DNA of 64,000 bases from Hormiphora californensis. Lineage: Eukaryota > Ctenophora > Tentaculata > Cydippida > Pleurobrachiidae. Every line of letters starts with the position of its first letter. Position 1 is the stretch's first letter. Below the pieces are notes generated by a model. It saw only the letters and a list, made by a program, of their open reading frames with translations. It ran no database searches and was not told the DNA's origin. Positions 10,303-23,900 of this stretch are shown here, piece after piece. The DNA lies in contig CM035359.1 of NCBI GenBank assembly GCA_020137815.1, positions 4,312,032 through 4,376,031 on the forward strand, read 5' to 3'. The position numbers were made by a program, and so were the translations under genes.

Positions 10303-11170
10303 TTATTGCCTATCCCCCAATTATGCAACTATCCCAGATCATTAGCTTTGTACTGGGCCGTGCGACTGGAAAAATCAACAATCGACCACAGCTGCACACT
10401 GTGCATTAGTCAGTTATCTAGGAGAAGTTGGGAAAATCCGAAGACAGGATTTGTGGTGACAGCTATATAATTAGACATCTGGCGATCTTGAAGTTTAACT
10501 TAACCACAGGGATGATAGTTAGCCGTATGCTGACTGGGAAAAATGTGTGATAAGCTAGTTCTTTGGGACACGTTCGTGAAGGACCTGACGAACCAATTTG
10601 GAAAAACAAATTTTGGAGGTCAGATTAGTTGCTGCTAGATTATTTAGCAGTATGTCAAAAGTTCATGCTTATTCACATCCATTATCAACCAACCATTTTT
10701 GGGCCCTGGTACTAAAACTAACGTGTCCCACTTATGGGTCCCTTCGCCCCTTAATTCACGTGAGGACCAGTGAATAGACCCGATTTTCAGCGAAAGTTTG
10801 ATTATACTCTTATAGATACATTGTAGGTGTGCTGTATTTATTGGTCCCTATAACTCAACTAACTAACTGCCACATTATTACCACTAGTTAATTATTTAAC
10901 TAACTAACTATGTCCCACATTATTAAATATTACTGCACCGGTTTTGAGTTTTCATACTTTCGGAGCACGCGGACACAGTGCCAAGCAACTCAAAACCGGT
11001 TAATTATTTAATTAACTAATAAAGTATTAACTAATAAAGTATTAACATACGTGTTATTGAACCCGGGGTGATCTAGATCATGGCAGATACAGGCAGTGAG
11101 CAGGATACCCAGGTCCTTTCTGCTAAGCTTCTCCTGTAGATTACACGCATGCACCATACCGTACATCTGG
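10303..11170. other. Intergenic, one small hairpin element
   Basis: No gene is seen. At 10937-11000 a 64-bp element has inverted ends ACCGGTTTTGAGTT and AACTCAAAACCGGT. Low-complexity AACTAACTA tracts lie around it. Confidence 0.5.
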
Positions 11171-11525
11171 AGGGGATACGTTGTTGAGGGTGGGATCGCG
11201 TTAGTCTGAAGAAGGGAGGGGATACGTTGTTGAGGGGAGGGCGGGATCGCGTTAGTCTGAGGAAGGGAAGGAGTACGTTGTTGAGGGGAGGGTGGGATCG
11301 CGTTAGTCTGAAGAAGGGATGGGATACGTTATTGAGGGGAGGGTGGGATCGCGTTAGTCTCAAGAAGGGAGGGGATACGTTGTTGAGGGGAGGGTGGGAT
11401 CGCGTTAGTCTGAAGAAGGGAAGGAGTACGTTGTTGAGGGGAGGGTGGGATCGCGTTAGTCTGAAGAAGGGAGGGGATACGTTGTTGAGGGGAGCGTGGG
11501 ATCGCGTTAGTCTGAGGAAGTAAAG
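11171..11525. repeat. 51-bp minisatellite, about 7 copies
   Basis: Units of roughly 51 bp containing GATACGTTGTTGAGGGGAGG and GATCGCGTTAGTCTGA. The period is a multiple of three, so spurious open frames appear on both strands. Confidence 0.85.
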
Positions 11526-13095
11526 GGGAGTAGGGGAGGGAGGGGCGGAGGAAGGGGAGGAGGACGGAGGGTGGTAGTTTTTTCATTGTGGGTATTTTTC
11601 GAGCATAATACCATGCAGGTCGACGTTCTCTCATCGGGTTATAGAACATACAGAAAAACATTTTGCATGCACTTACCATCTGTGCCACACAAAAGCAGTG
11701 CCGGAAGTTGTGGAACGGATTATTTCTGTAGTTCGCTTGGACTGCCCTCTGTAAAACAAATTGTTTAGTGCTATAATTGTGCTTGTCCGGAGGAGCAATG
11801 GTAAGGGGTTTTGGTGCTGCAGGCTCCCAATGAGGTCTAGGGGTGAAGCCCCCGGAAAAATTTGAGACTTTGAAGACCCTAATAAATAACTTGGTGGAAA
11901 ATCTCTGAAAATTCGCTGGACATCTTATGGTGACCTTTCTCTAAATACTCGCATGACTAATGATCGGTACCGATTGAGCTTCTCCGGCATTATGTTCTCT
12001 GCAATCGCTGGTCATTATCTCAGTTAACACCTAGCCTGCAGCTTTCTAATGACTCGGGAGAAGCTCTCTATATGTGATGCAATTCATGGTACCTTTCATT
12101 AGTCATGCGCCATGACAGGCCAATGCTCTGACCACAATTCTCGCGCGAGAAAAGGGTCAGCTGGCCAATGCTCTGACAGCTGTCGGCAGGTCATGTGTTG
12201 ACATGTTCCTTGTCTGTCAGCTCTCACACCGGGCCGAAGGCCCGGTGCGAGCTTACGAGGCGCTTAAGTGCCGATAGACAGACTGCGTAGCATGGCAAGT
12301 CATGTGCAGGGTCACATCTGCTCCTCATCTTCATTTGAAAAACGCTTACTTTATCGCACAAGCGATTTCTCGTGCGATTTCTCGTGCGATTTCTCGTGCA
12401 ATCGAGTCGTTCGGTTGTTTCTCTTAAAATTGTATTGTGAGCAATTGCTATCGGGGTTTGTAAACTACAATAACGTTTGTTAGTTTATCGCCCCGGGTTC
12501 GGTGAGGTAATTAAACTCCAGCTGCAGATCCAGTTGGGTGTCCCCAGCTCGCCCTGGGAACATGCTGCAACTGAATAACGCGCCAAGCTACAAACGTGTG
12601 TGTGTGTGTGTGGGTGGGTGTGGGTGTGTTTGTGTGAGGGTGTGTGTGTGTGGTTCTTGTACGGGGGTGGCGCAACTACGTACAGTGGATTGTGTGATGT
12701 GCCTTGCGGGTGTGGTTCAAACGGTCTATTTTAAACTTATATAGAGAGAAAGATTGAAGAATTTTCAGGCGCAGAGACACAGGTTAGCTACAGGAGTAAG
12801 AGACATAGAAACGACTATTAAAAAAAAGAGAGAACACCTAGAACTCTCTAACACTCTGCTAGAGGAACATCCATCGGAGGTAACGAGTCTAAAACAAGGA
12901 CATTAAATTTCCCTCTAACCCACGCCTGGGAGAGAGGGAGAGATACAAAATAAAGAAAGGGAGAGAAAGAGTCGTTCATGGATTGCACACAAACTGGTCT
13001 GCCTGGTGACTGATCTGCTAGCTTTATCTTGTTCCATCTGCACACTGTTCTGATGACCATGTGCTTGTGATGTTCTAACCCTAGCTCTAGCCTTT
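11526..13095. other. Intergenic repeats and GT microsatellite
   Basis: No gene is supported. At 12114-12178 is a small element with CCAATGCTCTGACC, TCTCGCGCGAGA and CCAATGCTCTGACAG; a second copy lies at 45843-45905. At about 12185-12300 is the hairpin repeat shared with 5.8 kb. A degenerate GT tract lies at 12597-12652. Confidence 0.5.
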
Positions 13096-13258
13096 GGCGG
13101 AAAACAGCCGTACTGAACTGAACTCCAGTACGACGACTACTTACTGAAGGAAAACTGATTCAGTTATTTTCAGTGAACAGCCGTACTGTACTCGAAACTC
13201 GAGTATTATCGAATATCGCTGTTTTCTCCATTTTACAAACCTTAGCAGCACGCAAGCA

Positions 13259-13344
<86 letters not shown>

Positions 13345-13645
13345 CTCTCTCTCTCTCTCGCCCTCCTATCGCTTTCTTTCAGTCTAACGCCCTCTTTTTA
13401 TCTCTCTCTCTCTCTCTCTCTCTTGTATATTTTTAACAATACCTGTTAAAACTGGAAGAACTCCAGTAAGTACCCGAGTACTCCAGTACACCAGATCTCT
13501 CAGTTCTCAAATTTGAGAACTGGTCAAGCGCGCGATGATTTCGAGTTCAGTCCAGTAAATAGCCGTACTGGTGCGCGAACTCCAGTATTTTTCTCAGTAA
13601 GTAGCCGTCGAACTGGAGTTCAGTTCAGTACGGCTGTTTTCCGCT
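13096..13645. mobile_element. 550-bp TIR element containing CT microsatellites
   Basis: Inverted ends GCGGAAAACAGCCGTACTGA (left) and TCAGTACGGCTGTTTTCCGC (right), about 32 bp in all. Inside, fragments such as AGCCGTACTG recur, with a long (CT)n at 13262-13337 and a shorter one near 13400. It sits inside another repeat (GTTCTAACCCT ... TTTGTTTCGCGGGCGG) seen uninterrupted near 60.3 kb and in part near 47.9 kb, so it is a nested insertion. Confidence 0.7.
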
Positions 13646-13786
13646 TTTACATTTGTTTCGCGGGCGGGGCGCAAGAAACAGAGTCTAGCTAGCCAACCAT
13701 TTGATTGGGCAAGACACTAAACAACACTGCAAAATTTAACAGCTTTTATTTAACACTTTCTTTTATTAAGTGATATGTGTGTTAAC

Positions 13787-13841
13787 ATGATACGTCTCAT
13801 CCTCTTTACAGCTGCATTGTGTGGAACAGTTGTTCTCACAG
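13787..13841 (+). CDS. Possible signal-peptide first exon (orphan)
   Basis: The ATG at 13787 opens MIRLILFTAALCGTVVLT, a credible secretion signal, followed by G|GTTCGT as a weak donor. No following exon can be identified; the next kilobases are a MITE, a CT tract and then corrupted sequence. It could be the start of a secreted-protein gene or chance. Confidence 0.3.
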
Positions 13842-13938
13842 GTTCGTTACATAATATCAGTACCTATAATGTATCATATATTCAATAAATATCTGATGCT
13901 TTTTAGTTTAAAAACTGTAAATTATTTGCTTTAATTGG

Positions 13939-14175
13939 TTGGTAACGAAATCACCTCTCGACTCGTAGAGGGGTAAGAGAACCGCTAATACCCAATTCCC
14001 TAAAAAAATACCAGCGTTAATGATGAAATAACATCAAAATCACATACTACACAAGATTTAAGGGAATAGCCGTCACTGAAACCTGAGATCTCAGGTCTCA
14101 GTGGAAAATAGCCATGGCCTGAACCTGAGGTTCAAGCACGACTGTTTCCCCCCATAGGGGTAATTTCGTTACCAA
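13939..14175. mobile_element. 237-bp MITE, TTGGTAACGAAAT ends
   Basis: Begins TTGGTAACGAAATCACC and ends GGTAATTTCGTTACCAA. Internal palindromes include CCTGAGATCTCAGG. Flanks share TTTAAT but no clean 9-bp duplication. 14176-14448 shows no gene. Confidence 0.7.
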
Positions 14176-14445
14176 TTTAATGTACGGTTAGTACATATTT
14201 TTTTGTACAATTTTGACCGACCATTTAAGTTTTCATAATGCACCGTTTCCGGTGGTCTAACACAATTAGAGCACCGGTTACGACGTGCAAACTTAGAGCA
14301 CCACAAGACACTTTCTAGTCACTATAAAACACGCCCTAATCCTTATCTTTTCTTTCCCTCTGCAACGTGATCGTCACATGATGGCACCACCCCAATGAGC
14401 GTCCTGCATCTGCTTTCCTTCTCTATCCTTCGATTCTCTCTTTCC

Positions 14446-14546
<101 letters not shown>

Positions 14547-16079
14547 AATCTTTATCTCGTTCACTCAGTTTGTCCAAAATCATCCAATAAAATTACATTA
14601 CTGCTTTTACATGCTCTATTACACAACAATAATGTTGAAGATTCTTTCACTCGCCGCGCAGGCTCGCTCAGTATTCAGTAGTTACACTCGCAGGCTCGGC
14701 ACAAAGGGTCCCCCAGCTTTTTCAAAACCTGTCGTTCCAAAAAGTTTCTTTTAAAAATTTTTTTTTTCCCTTAAAATGGTTTTCGGCCTCGGCAAGAAAA
14801 TGGGGTAAAACCCCTTTAAAAAAGGAACCCCCAAATTTTTGAGGAAGTTTAAATAGTACAATTTTTTTTTGTATTTGACTTACCCCCCTTTGAATACGGT
14901 TTTTAAGATAAGGGGGACCGGGGGCCCAACACCCCTTATTAAAAAACGGGCCTCAAAAAAGGGAAAAATTTTTAAAAAGGGGAGGTGGTTAACTGTGGAA
15001 GGGTTCAAAAATGGGGTTTTTTTGGGGTGGTGTGTTTGGGAAAAGTTCAAACCTCCCCACTGAATTTTAAAAGACAAAAGGCCCGTTTTTCAACCACTTT
15101 AAACCCTGATTTTGGAAACCCCCGGGGTTTAAATAAAATCTAAACGAAAATTTAAAACCAAAAACCAACCCGCCATTTTCACAAATGAAAAATTTTTTTG
15201 GAGGTGCCAAAATTTCCCTGTTGGGGCAATGGTTTAAAAGGGAAACCAACTGTGTTCCAAATTTGGGGTGGTGATGTTCGGCGAAAAAATTAAATTTGTT
15301 TAAACCCGGGGAAAAATTTTTGGAATTCTAAAACCAAATCCTCAATTTTTCAAATTCATCCCGCAAGATAGTTTATTATTATATAGATTTAATAATTTAT
15401 CAAACCCTTGAACCCCCCAATTTTTTTAAATTTTTTTATTTCTGAAAAATTTTTCCCAAGGGAACCCCCCCAAGAAAATTAAACTATTTTTTTTCGAAAA
15501 AGGGTTTTAATGCCAAAAACCTTTACTTTTTAATGTTTTTTCAACTAAAAAACGGGCTTGTTAACCAACCGGGTTTTTTGGCCCCGATTTGGTTGCCGCC
15601 CAAACCCTTAGGTAAAAGTGGGAACAGGGAAAACTTTACCAAACCCCAGGGTCAAGGTTTTAAACCCCGCTTTGTGATAAATTTTTCCCCATTTTTTAAT
15701 TTAAACCTGGGTTAGAATTTTGTATTTTAAAAAAATTTTTATGGGTTAGGGGGGGAACCCCACCACCCAAACCCAAATTTTTTGTATTGTTCTTCAAAAA
15801 ACAAAATTTTCCAAAATCCAAAAACCCAAAAAACCCCCAATAAATTAAAACCTTTTTTTGGGGGGGTAAGGGGGACAAAAGGGCTTCCTAATCGTTTTTA
15901 AAACCCAATTTTTTGTTAAAAAAAAACCCCAAAAAACCCCAAAACCCTTTTCCCAAAAACCCCAAGGTTTTGGGTGGGTTGGTTCAGGGAACCCGGTTAA
16001 CCACTCGGTTAACCAATTTCCCCCATTTTACCCAATTTTTTCCTTTGGAAAAACCCCCCCGGGGTTTTCCGCCCAAATT

Positions 16080-17290
16080 TTGTTTGTTAAAAGGGGTTTT
16101 GGGGCGGGTAGCGGGGGAAACCCCAAGGGCCCCTAACTCGTTTCAGCCCAAATTTGTATTTTAAAAAACCCTTTTTGGGTCGGGGAAAGCGGGGGAAAAA
16201 AACCAAAGGGGTCTCCTCTAACTCGGGGGTTCAACCAATTTTTTTTTGTTTTCCAAACAAACAAAAACCCAAAAACCCCCCCAAAAGCAAAAAACCCAAA
16301 AAACCCCCCCCCAACCCCCGGGGCCACCAAAAAAAAGGTTAAAATTTTTTTTTGGGGGGCCCGTGGTAGCGGGGGAACCCAAAGGGCCTCAATCGGGGTT
16401 TAAAACCAAATTTGTTTTTTGTTCAACCCCCTTTTTGGGTCGGGGAAACGGGGGAACCCAAAGGGGTTTTTCTCCCTGGGGTTTTCAGACCTTTTTTTGG
16501 TATTGTTAAAAAAGGGTTTTTTGGGTTTTGGGTAGGGGGGGAAACCCAAAGGGCTCTAATCGGGTTTTCAGCCCAAATTTTGTATTTTTAAACCCCTTTT
16601 TTGGGCCCGGGGTAGGGGGGAAACCCAAAGGGGCCTAACTCGGGGTTAAACCACCTTTTGTTTTGGTTAAAAGGGGTTTTGGGGGGGTTTCGGGGTACGG
16701 GGAAAACCAAAGGGCCCCTAACCCCGGGTTTTCGGCCCAAATTTGTTTTTTTTTAAAAAGGGTTTTTTTGGGTCGTGGTAGCGGGGGAACCCAAAGGGGG
16801 TCAAACCCTCGGGGTTCAGACCTTTTTGTATTGTTCCCAAAAACCAAAAAACGTTTTTTCAACAAAACCCAAAACAAAACCCTTTAAAACCCAAGCCTTT
16901 TTGGGTTTTTGGGTCGGGGTAGCAGGGGAACCAAAGGTTTTCTAACTCGGGGTTTTCAGAACCAATTTTTTTTAATTTTGGGTTTACAAAAACCCAAAAA
17001 CCCCAAAAAACCCCAAAAAAACCCCAAAAAATTTTTTGAACGCCTTTTTTTCTTGGTAGCGGGGGAAACCAAAGGGGTTCTAACTCGGGGTTTTCCCGCC
17101 CAAATTTGGGTTTGTTAAAAAAGGGTTTTTGGGTCGTGGTAGGGGGGCCCAAAGGGCTCTAACCCCTTGGTTTAAAACCCAATTTGTATTGTTTTAAACC
17201 AAAATTTTTGGGGGGTCGGGGTAGCGGGGGAACCCGGGGGTTTCCCTAAATTTTTCAACCAAGGGGGGTTTTTACCAATTTTGGGTCGGG
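16080..17290. repeat. About 80-bp tandem array, corrupted copies
   Basis: Around a dozen units spaced roughly 75-85 bp share GGTAGCGGGGGAACCCAAAG, then a TAACTCGGGGTTCAG-like stretch, AAATTTGTATTG and a GGGTTTTTTGGGTCG-like stretch. The same unit recurs at about 23110-23560. Base-level consensus is unreliable because of the smearing. Confidence 0.6.
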
Positions 17291-20200
17291 TAGGGGGAAA
17301 AAGGGGGGTTTTTAAAAAAGGTTTCCAGCAGGGGAAAGGGGGTAAATTTTGGGCATGGGCTTAAAGGGGGTAAAGATTTTTTCACAAAAGGTTTTTACAC
17401 CCGGGGAAAGGGGTGTTTTTTGGCGATTAAAGGGGGTGGGAAAAGGGGAAGGGGGAAAAAGGGGTTTCACGGGAACTTTTTACGGGGGAACCCCCCTTTT
17501 CCCATAGGGCTAAAAATTTGGAAGGGGGAAGTTTGTTTCCCCCCAAAAGGCTTTTAAAAGAGGGGGAAAGGGGTAAAACCTTGGGCGATAGCCCCCATTT
17601 TCGGGCCCCCAAAACCTTCCCTTTCTGCCCTAAACTGGCCAATTGCCAATTTTTTGGCAAAATTTCCCCCCTTTCCCCAAAAAGGCGGGAATTTTTTAAA
17701 AAGGGGTTGGGCGAAAGGGGGGAAAACCTCCACAAAAATTTTTGGCCCTTTGGGGACCAACTTCCCCCAAAAAATTTGGCGACCCCCCGGGAAAAAATTT
17801 TTTTCCCGAGGGTTTCAACGGGAACCTTTTAAATGAACTTTGACCGGGCGTAGTTGACTTTTTGAAGTTTTCCCGGAAAAATTATTTTGGAAAAGTTTCG
17901 GACTCCCTTTTATTGGTTTCCCAAAAAAGCGGGGTTGGTTAAAAATTAAAGGTCCAGCGATCCCAATTCCCTTTTGCGTGTTGGTTTTTCATTTAAATGG
18001 GGAAGGGGAAAAATTTTTTCCCCCAAAAATACCCGTTATTTTTCCCCGGGCCCTTTTTTGGGGGGGGGTTTTGGGGGGGGGAAAAATTTTTTAAACCTTT
18101 TTAATTTTTTTTTGGCCCAAAAATAAAAAGGTAAAAAAATTTGGGCTTTGGTTGTCCAATTTTGCGCCCAATAAAAGGTTAAAAAGGGAAAAAAGGGGGC
18201 CCGAAAGGGTGGGGCCTCGGGATTTTTTGAGGGCCCAGAAAAGCAAAAAAGAAAAAGGATTAAAGATAAATTTCGTGGGGGCCCCTTTCCTTCCCCCCTT
18301 GGTTTTTTAATTTGGAGGGGTGAGCACCCAAACCCAAGAATTTGTTTTCCGGCCCCGGCCCCGGTCCCCCCCTAAATTTCAAAAAGGGAAACCTTGGTTT
18401 TTAAAACCAGAAACGAAAAATTCTTGAAAAACTTCTTTTTGTGGGAAGGGAAGGCCAAAACGGGAAAAAAGGTTTAAACCTGAAATTTTAAATGGGGGAA
18501 GGTCAATTAAGCTTTTTGGGGTTTTGGGGAATTTTTAAAACCAAGATGCCCCAAGAAAGCAAAATTTTTATGTAAACCATCCAAAATTTTAACCCCTTCC
18601 CTGCCTTTTAAAAAATGGGAAATTGGGAAACCCGAGGGGAAGTTTTTTTAAAATCCCCGGGGGCTAAGGGGGGACTTTCGGTTTCCGCAAAAAGCCCCCA
18701 AAAGTTTTTTTTTTTTTTTTTGGGGGCCCCCTTTTCCTTCAACCCGGAAATTATTTCTTCCCCAACCTGTTTTTAATCCCCCCGGAGTCTTGGGGAAAAA
18801 AAAATTTAATTTTCAAAGGAACCCAGTAGGGGCCCAAAGGAAAAACCCCCAACCCCAAAATTTAAATCCCCCCGGGCTTTGGGCCCGGGGCCCTTAACCC
18901 CAAATGGGGTTTCTCCTTCCTGATTCCCCCTTTTTGGGAAACCCTAAAATTTTCCCTTCTTCTACACGGCACCCCAAATTTTTAAAATTTGGCTTTTTTG
19001 GCAAAAAAAAAGGGCCTCTTCGATGAAAATATTCCCCAAAAAATTTTGGGAACTTTTGGGCCCACCCAAAAAAGGGCTGCTCCCCCATGTGATCGTTTGA
19101 TTTTTTGGTATCAAACCGGGGGGGGCCCTTGCTGCAAAAATTTGTGGCCCGGAGGGCCGGGAGGGGGTATATTTTCTAATCCAAAAAATTAAATCTGAAA
19201 ACCAAACTGCAACTCTACCACATTTGGGGAAAAAGGTTTTGGGGCCCCTGTGGGCTTTTAAATGTTTAATTTCGAACCTTAAAACGGGCCCCTAAAAAAT
19301 TCTTCAAGGGGCCCTGAAGGGGAAGGGGTCGATTATAAAAAAGGTTTTGTCCAGAGGATGAGCCTACGGGCTTAGTAGGGGGGTAGGTAAGCCTAAAAAT
19401 CCATACAAAAAAGACCCTTGGCAGCCAGGAATTGAGACTGTGGGGGCTATTTTTTGGGGAAAATTGGGGGGACCAAAAGTTTTTTCAAAAAAAGGGACCC
19501 AAACAAAATTTGGGTGTGTTCACTCCACCTCCTATCTTCTTCAGGAAGAAGGGGGGTTTTTCGTGGGGGAAAAAGAGCAAACGAATTTTAGGGGGAAATT
19601 TAATAGCGTTGGGGGTTTCGGGCATTTGGGTTTTGGGGGAAGTAAAGGGGAAAAAAAACTTTATCATGGTTTCCAAATTTAAAAACATTTTGGGGAAAAC
19701 CCGATTTCCAAACTCGAAACATTGGGGCCTGCTATAAGTCTTTTGATTTTAAATATTTTCCGTTTTTTTTCTTTTTTTTGGGGAATTTGGTTTTTTCCTT
19801 CCCTTTTTTCTTATAAAAAAATTTGATCAAAAATTTCCAACCCCTTTTTTCAAAACTGGATATACATAAACTGTTTTTTCCACTTTTTAAGAGGAAGGGG
19901 GGAGTTTTTTAAACGAATTTTTAAACAGCAGGGGAAAAGGGGGTAAAATTGGGCCCAAAAGTGCTAAAAGGGGAAAAGGTGAGATTTTTTAAACAAAGGT
20001 TTACTCAGGGGAAAGGGGGGGAAGAAATTTGGGCGATAGTGCAAAAAAAAGGGAAGGGGGAAAATTTTTAATTAAAGGGTTTTTACAGCAGGGGAAAAAG
20101 GTAAAATTGGGCTTTTCGGAAAGGGGAAGGTAGAGGGTTTCACAAAAAGGTTTAAAAAAAAAGGGCACGGAAAAAGGGAGTAGAAATTTGGGCCCGAAAG

Positions 20201-20528
20201 ATCTAGACCAAACATTTTTTAAATTTTAAAACCCAATGTATCGCATATCTGGGCCCCAATGGCTTTTCAATAAACCCTTTTTTAGCGGGGTTTACCGTTT
20301 TCTGAAGGTGAAAAAATAATTATTTTCGGATTTTTTAAACATAAAACCTCGATTTCCCAAACCCCCCGATTTAACGGCCAAAACCCTTTCCCCTCTATTG
20401 GGCTGATACTTTTTTTTGGCGAGGAAACCCCAAAGCCGGGACCCCCTTTCAAAAAAAGTTAAAAAAGGAAAGTTCCGGCAATTTTTTTGGGGTTTAATAA
20501 AAAGGAAAATGGTAAAAAACGGGGGAAA

Positions 20529-20945
20529 AACACACACACACCACACAACCCCAAAAACACACACCCACACAAAAACACAAAACCAAAACACCAAAAACCC
20601 CAAAACACACCCACACACACACCCACCACACCCCACACACCCCACCCCAAAACCCACACCCCACACACCCCACAACACACACACACCACCACACCCCCAC
20701 AACACACACACCCACAACACACACACCCCCCACACCCACAACACCCCACACACAAAACCCCACAAAACCACACCCCACCCACACACACACACCCACCCAC
20801 ACACAAAAGACACACACCCACCCACCCCACACACACACACACAAAACACACACAACACAAACCCACCCCACAAAACCCACCACACACAACCCCACACCCC
20901 CACACACCACCACCCCACAAAACACACACACACACACACACAAAA
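20529..20945. repeat. Corrupted (CA)n microsatellite
   Basis: About 420 bp of CA-rich sequence broken by CC and AAAA runs, as expected if a pure CA tract were smeared by the same process. Open frames in both directions across it are artefacts. Confidence 0.75.
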
Positions 20946-22929
20946 AAACCCACCTCCCCACCTTCTCTCTACTCCCCCCGGGTCTCCTCCTCTCTCTCTT
21001 TTCTTTTCTCCTCCTCTTTTCTCCCTTTTTCGCTCTCTCTCTCTCCCCCTTTTTTATCTCTCCCCTCTCTCTCTCCTCTCTCTCTCTCCTCCTCTCTCTC
21101 TCTCAGATGGGGAAACCCGGGCCATTACGCCTTTAGAAAATTTTTAAAAAAATTTCTTGATTCACGGAAATTTGGGGAAAAAAAGGGGGTTTCACCGACC
21201 TGCCCCCTTTTTTTTCTAAAAAGGGGAAGGGGGGGAAAAAGGGCAAAAAAAATGCTTTCATTCCCACACCACCCCCCCACAACCCCAACCCTTGCCCGGA
21301 AAATCTGGGCCCCAAATGAAAACCGTTGAAAACCCTACATCATCGGTGAGTTTTTGCTTGGGCGCCTTGGCTTTTTTTTATCGCGCCAGCCTTAATTTGA
21401 TACATCTTTATTTAAACTCCCCAAACTCACTTTTTTTAAACCCGTGCTTTGGTTTGGGTTTTTTTTTTCCGCTTATTGCCCCTTAAGATGAGGGAAAGGG
21501 CTTTTTTTTCTGACCCGGATGAGGGGTTTAAGAAAAATTAGTTATTTTTCCTTGAAATGAAATGGCTGCCGAACCGGGCCCTGCTCCGGTATTTTGCCAT
21601 GAAAAAATTCATATGAAAAAAGAAAAAATTATAGCAGTGTTTTGGGAAATTCTTACCTAGAAAACCCACTGCACCTTAGTAAATTGGGGGGCCCAAAAAA
21701 CCCACTTTCATTAATTTTCCAACCCAACTTTTCAAATCAATTTTTAAGGTGTCAATCAAAAATGGGGAAAAGGGACGGGCCTTTGGGGTGACCCAGGGGG
21801 AAGCCCCGGGCCATTACAGTGGGAATAGTAAATAAAACCCAGGGAATTTCGAAAAAAACCCAACAACAAGTAGGAGATTTTAAACCAAAAACCCAACAAG
21901 GACTTCAGACAAAGAAAAAAAATGGGTTTTTTAAAAAAAATATAGCGGGGTTGATCAAAAACCCAATTTCTACTCTTTTTTTTTTGATCAAAATTTTTGA
22001 AAATACAAAATTTTAAAAAAATAACAGTTTTAAATAACAGGCCTATTAAACCCACAGACTAAAAAAACAAAAGGGCCCAAAAACATCTTTTAAAACAAGG
22101 GGGAATGAATCAAGGAGTCTGGAGGGAGCAATGCAGCAATGGATCTGAGAAGACAGCTCATAACTACAACAACACCATCAGAATTTTTGAGGTACGCTAA
22201 GTAAGAATTAGGGACCCTAGGGTAGAATATTCAAATATAACACTCAATTCACATGGATCATTCATTTTCAAATTTACCCCTTTTTCAGTTCCCCCTCATT
22301 TTAAAGTCGTTTTTTCTTTCACAAACCACTTCAACTCCCCCGGGGTTTTATTCACAGGTCTCCCGAAAGACAAAACCGGAGTTTCAAAACCTTTGGTTTT
22401 GGCACCCCCCAAAAAAAAATTTTCCCCGGTTAAAATACATCAACTTTTTTATGAAGAAGAATTCACAAAAAATCTGATTAAAAACCATGAAAGGGGGGAA
22501 ATTTAACATTAAGGAGGGGCAAAACTTTTTAAAAAACGAAATTTTTCCAAAAAAAGGAAAAAATTGAAAGTTCAAAAGTTTTTAAAAACAAGTTATGATT
22601 TTCAAATTTTGGGTAAAACCTGGGTTGGGGGCGGGGGGGGGTTTTGGGACAAAAGGAACCATTTTTTTCCGTTCAAATTCACAAAAAAAAAAAATTTTAA
22701 AATTTGCCAGTGAAAAAGAAAAAGGGAAGGGGGGGGGGGGGGGGAAAAAGAATGGTTGTGGGGCCCCCGGGGGGAAAGCCCGGGGGGATTTTGCAATGTG
22801 GATTAATGTGATTTTTCAGGGGTGACAGAAAAATTAGCTGTGTCAAAATTTAAACCCAAAATTTTTTTTTATTTTTGATATTTCCGAAAACATTGACTAT
22901 TTTCACTGTAAAAATACAAATTGGTCTGA

Positions 22930-23900
22930 ACCCGGTTAGAAAGGGAAGGGGGAGATTTTCCCAAAATTTTTTTAAAGGGCATAAAAAAGGGGGGAAACCC
23001 AATTGGCGATAGGGCTAAAAGGGAAGGTGAGTTTTTTTAAAAAGAAGGTTTACAGCAGGGGAAAGGGGTACCTTGGCGATAGTGCGGGAAAAGGGAAGGT
23101 GAGAGTTTCCCAAATTTTTCACACAGAAAGGGCCAACCCTCGGGGTTTCCCAAAACCCAAATTTTGTTTTGTTACAACCTTTTTGTGTCGGGGTTACGGG
23201 GGGAACCCAAAGGGGGCTCAAACCCTTTGGTTCAGCCCAAATTTGTATTGTTAAAAACCCCTTTTTTTGGGCTTTTTAGCGGGGGAAACCAGGGCTCAAA
23301 ACTCCGGGGTTTTCGCCCAATTTGTATTTTTCCAAACAAAAAAAACCCCCTTTTTTTGGTCGGGGTACGGGGGAACCCAAAGGGGCCTTCAAAACTTCGG
23401 GGTTCAAAAATTTTGTATTGTTCCAACAAAACAAAAAAAAAAATCAAAAAAACGGGCCCTTTTTTTGGGTCGGGGTTTCCGGGGGAAACCAAGGGCCTAA
23501 CCGGGGTTCAGCCCAATTTGTATTGTTAAAAAAGGGTTTTTAGGGTCGGGGTAGCGGGGGAAAAAAAAAGGGTTTTTTAAAAAGGGGTTTTCCCACCCGG
23601 GGAAAAGGGGTAGAAAATTGGGGGAGGGGGCCCTTAAAAAGGGAAGGTGAATTTTTTTAAAACCCGGAAGGGTTTTACACCCAGGGAAAAAAGGGGGTAA
23701 AATTGGCGAAAAGGGCGGGAAAAGGGAAGGTGAGATTTTTTAATAAAAGGTTTTTCCACCCGGGGAAAGGGGTAGAAATTTGGGGCGAAAAGGGCAAAAA
23801 GGGAAGGTAATGTTTTCACAAAAAAGGTTTCCGCAGGGGAAAAGGGGGGTTAGAAATTTTGGGGCGATAGGGCAAAAGGGAAGGGGAATTTTAAAAACCG
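22930..23900. repeat. Mixed about 70-bp and 80-bp tandem arrays, corrupted
   Basis: Units of about 70 bp share GTTTACAGCAGGGGAAAGGG, TTGGCGATAGTGC and GGGAAGGTGAG. They also appear at about 17290-17600 and 19880-20200. They flank a block of the 80-bp unit, suggesting one higher-order satellite represented several times. Confidence 0.55.

Noticed and set aside
20292-21329. Long Cys/Val/Gly- and Thr/His/Pro-rich frames
   Set aside because: They are translations of a corrupted CA microsatellite and CT-rich sequence.
16080-23900. Numerous 60-120 codon frames rich in Pro, Phe, Lys and Gly
   Set aside because: They lie in homopolymer-smeared sequence, where codons such as CCC, TTT, AAA and GGG dominate.
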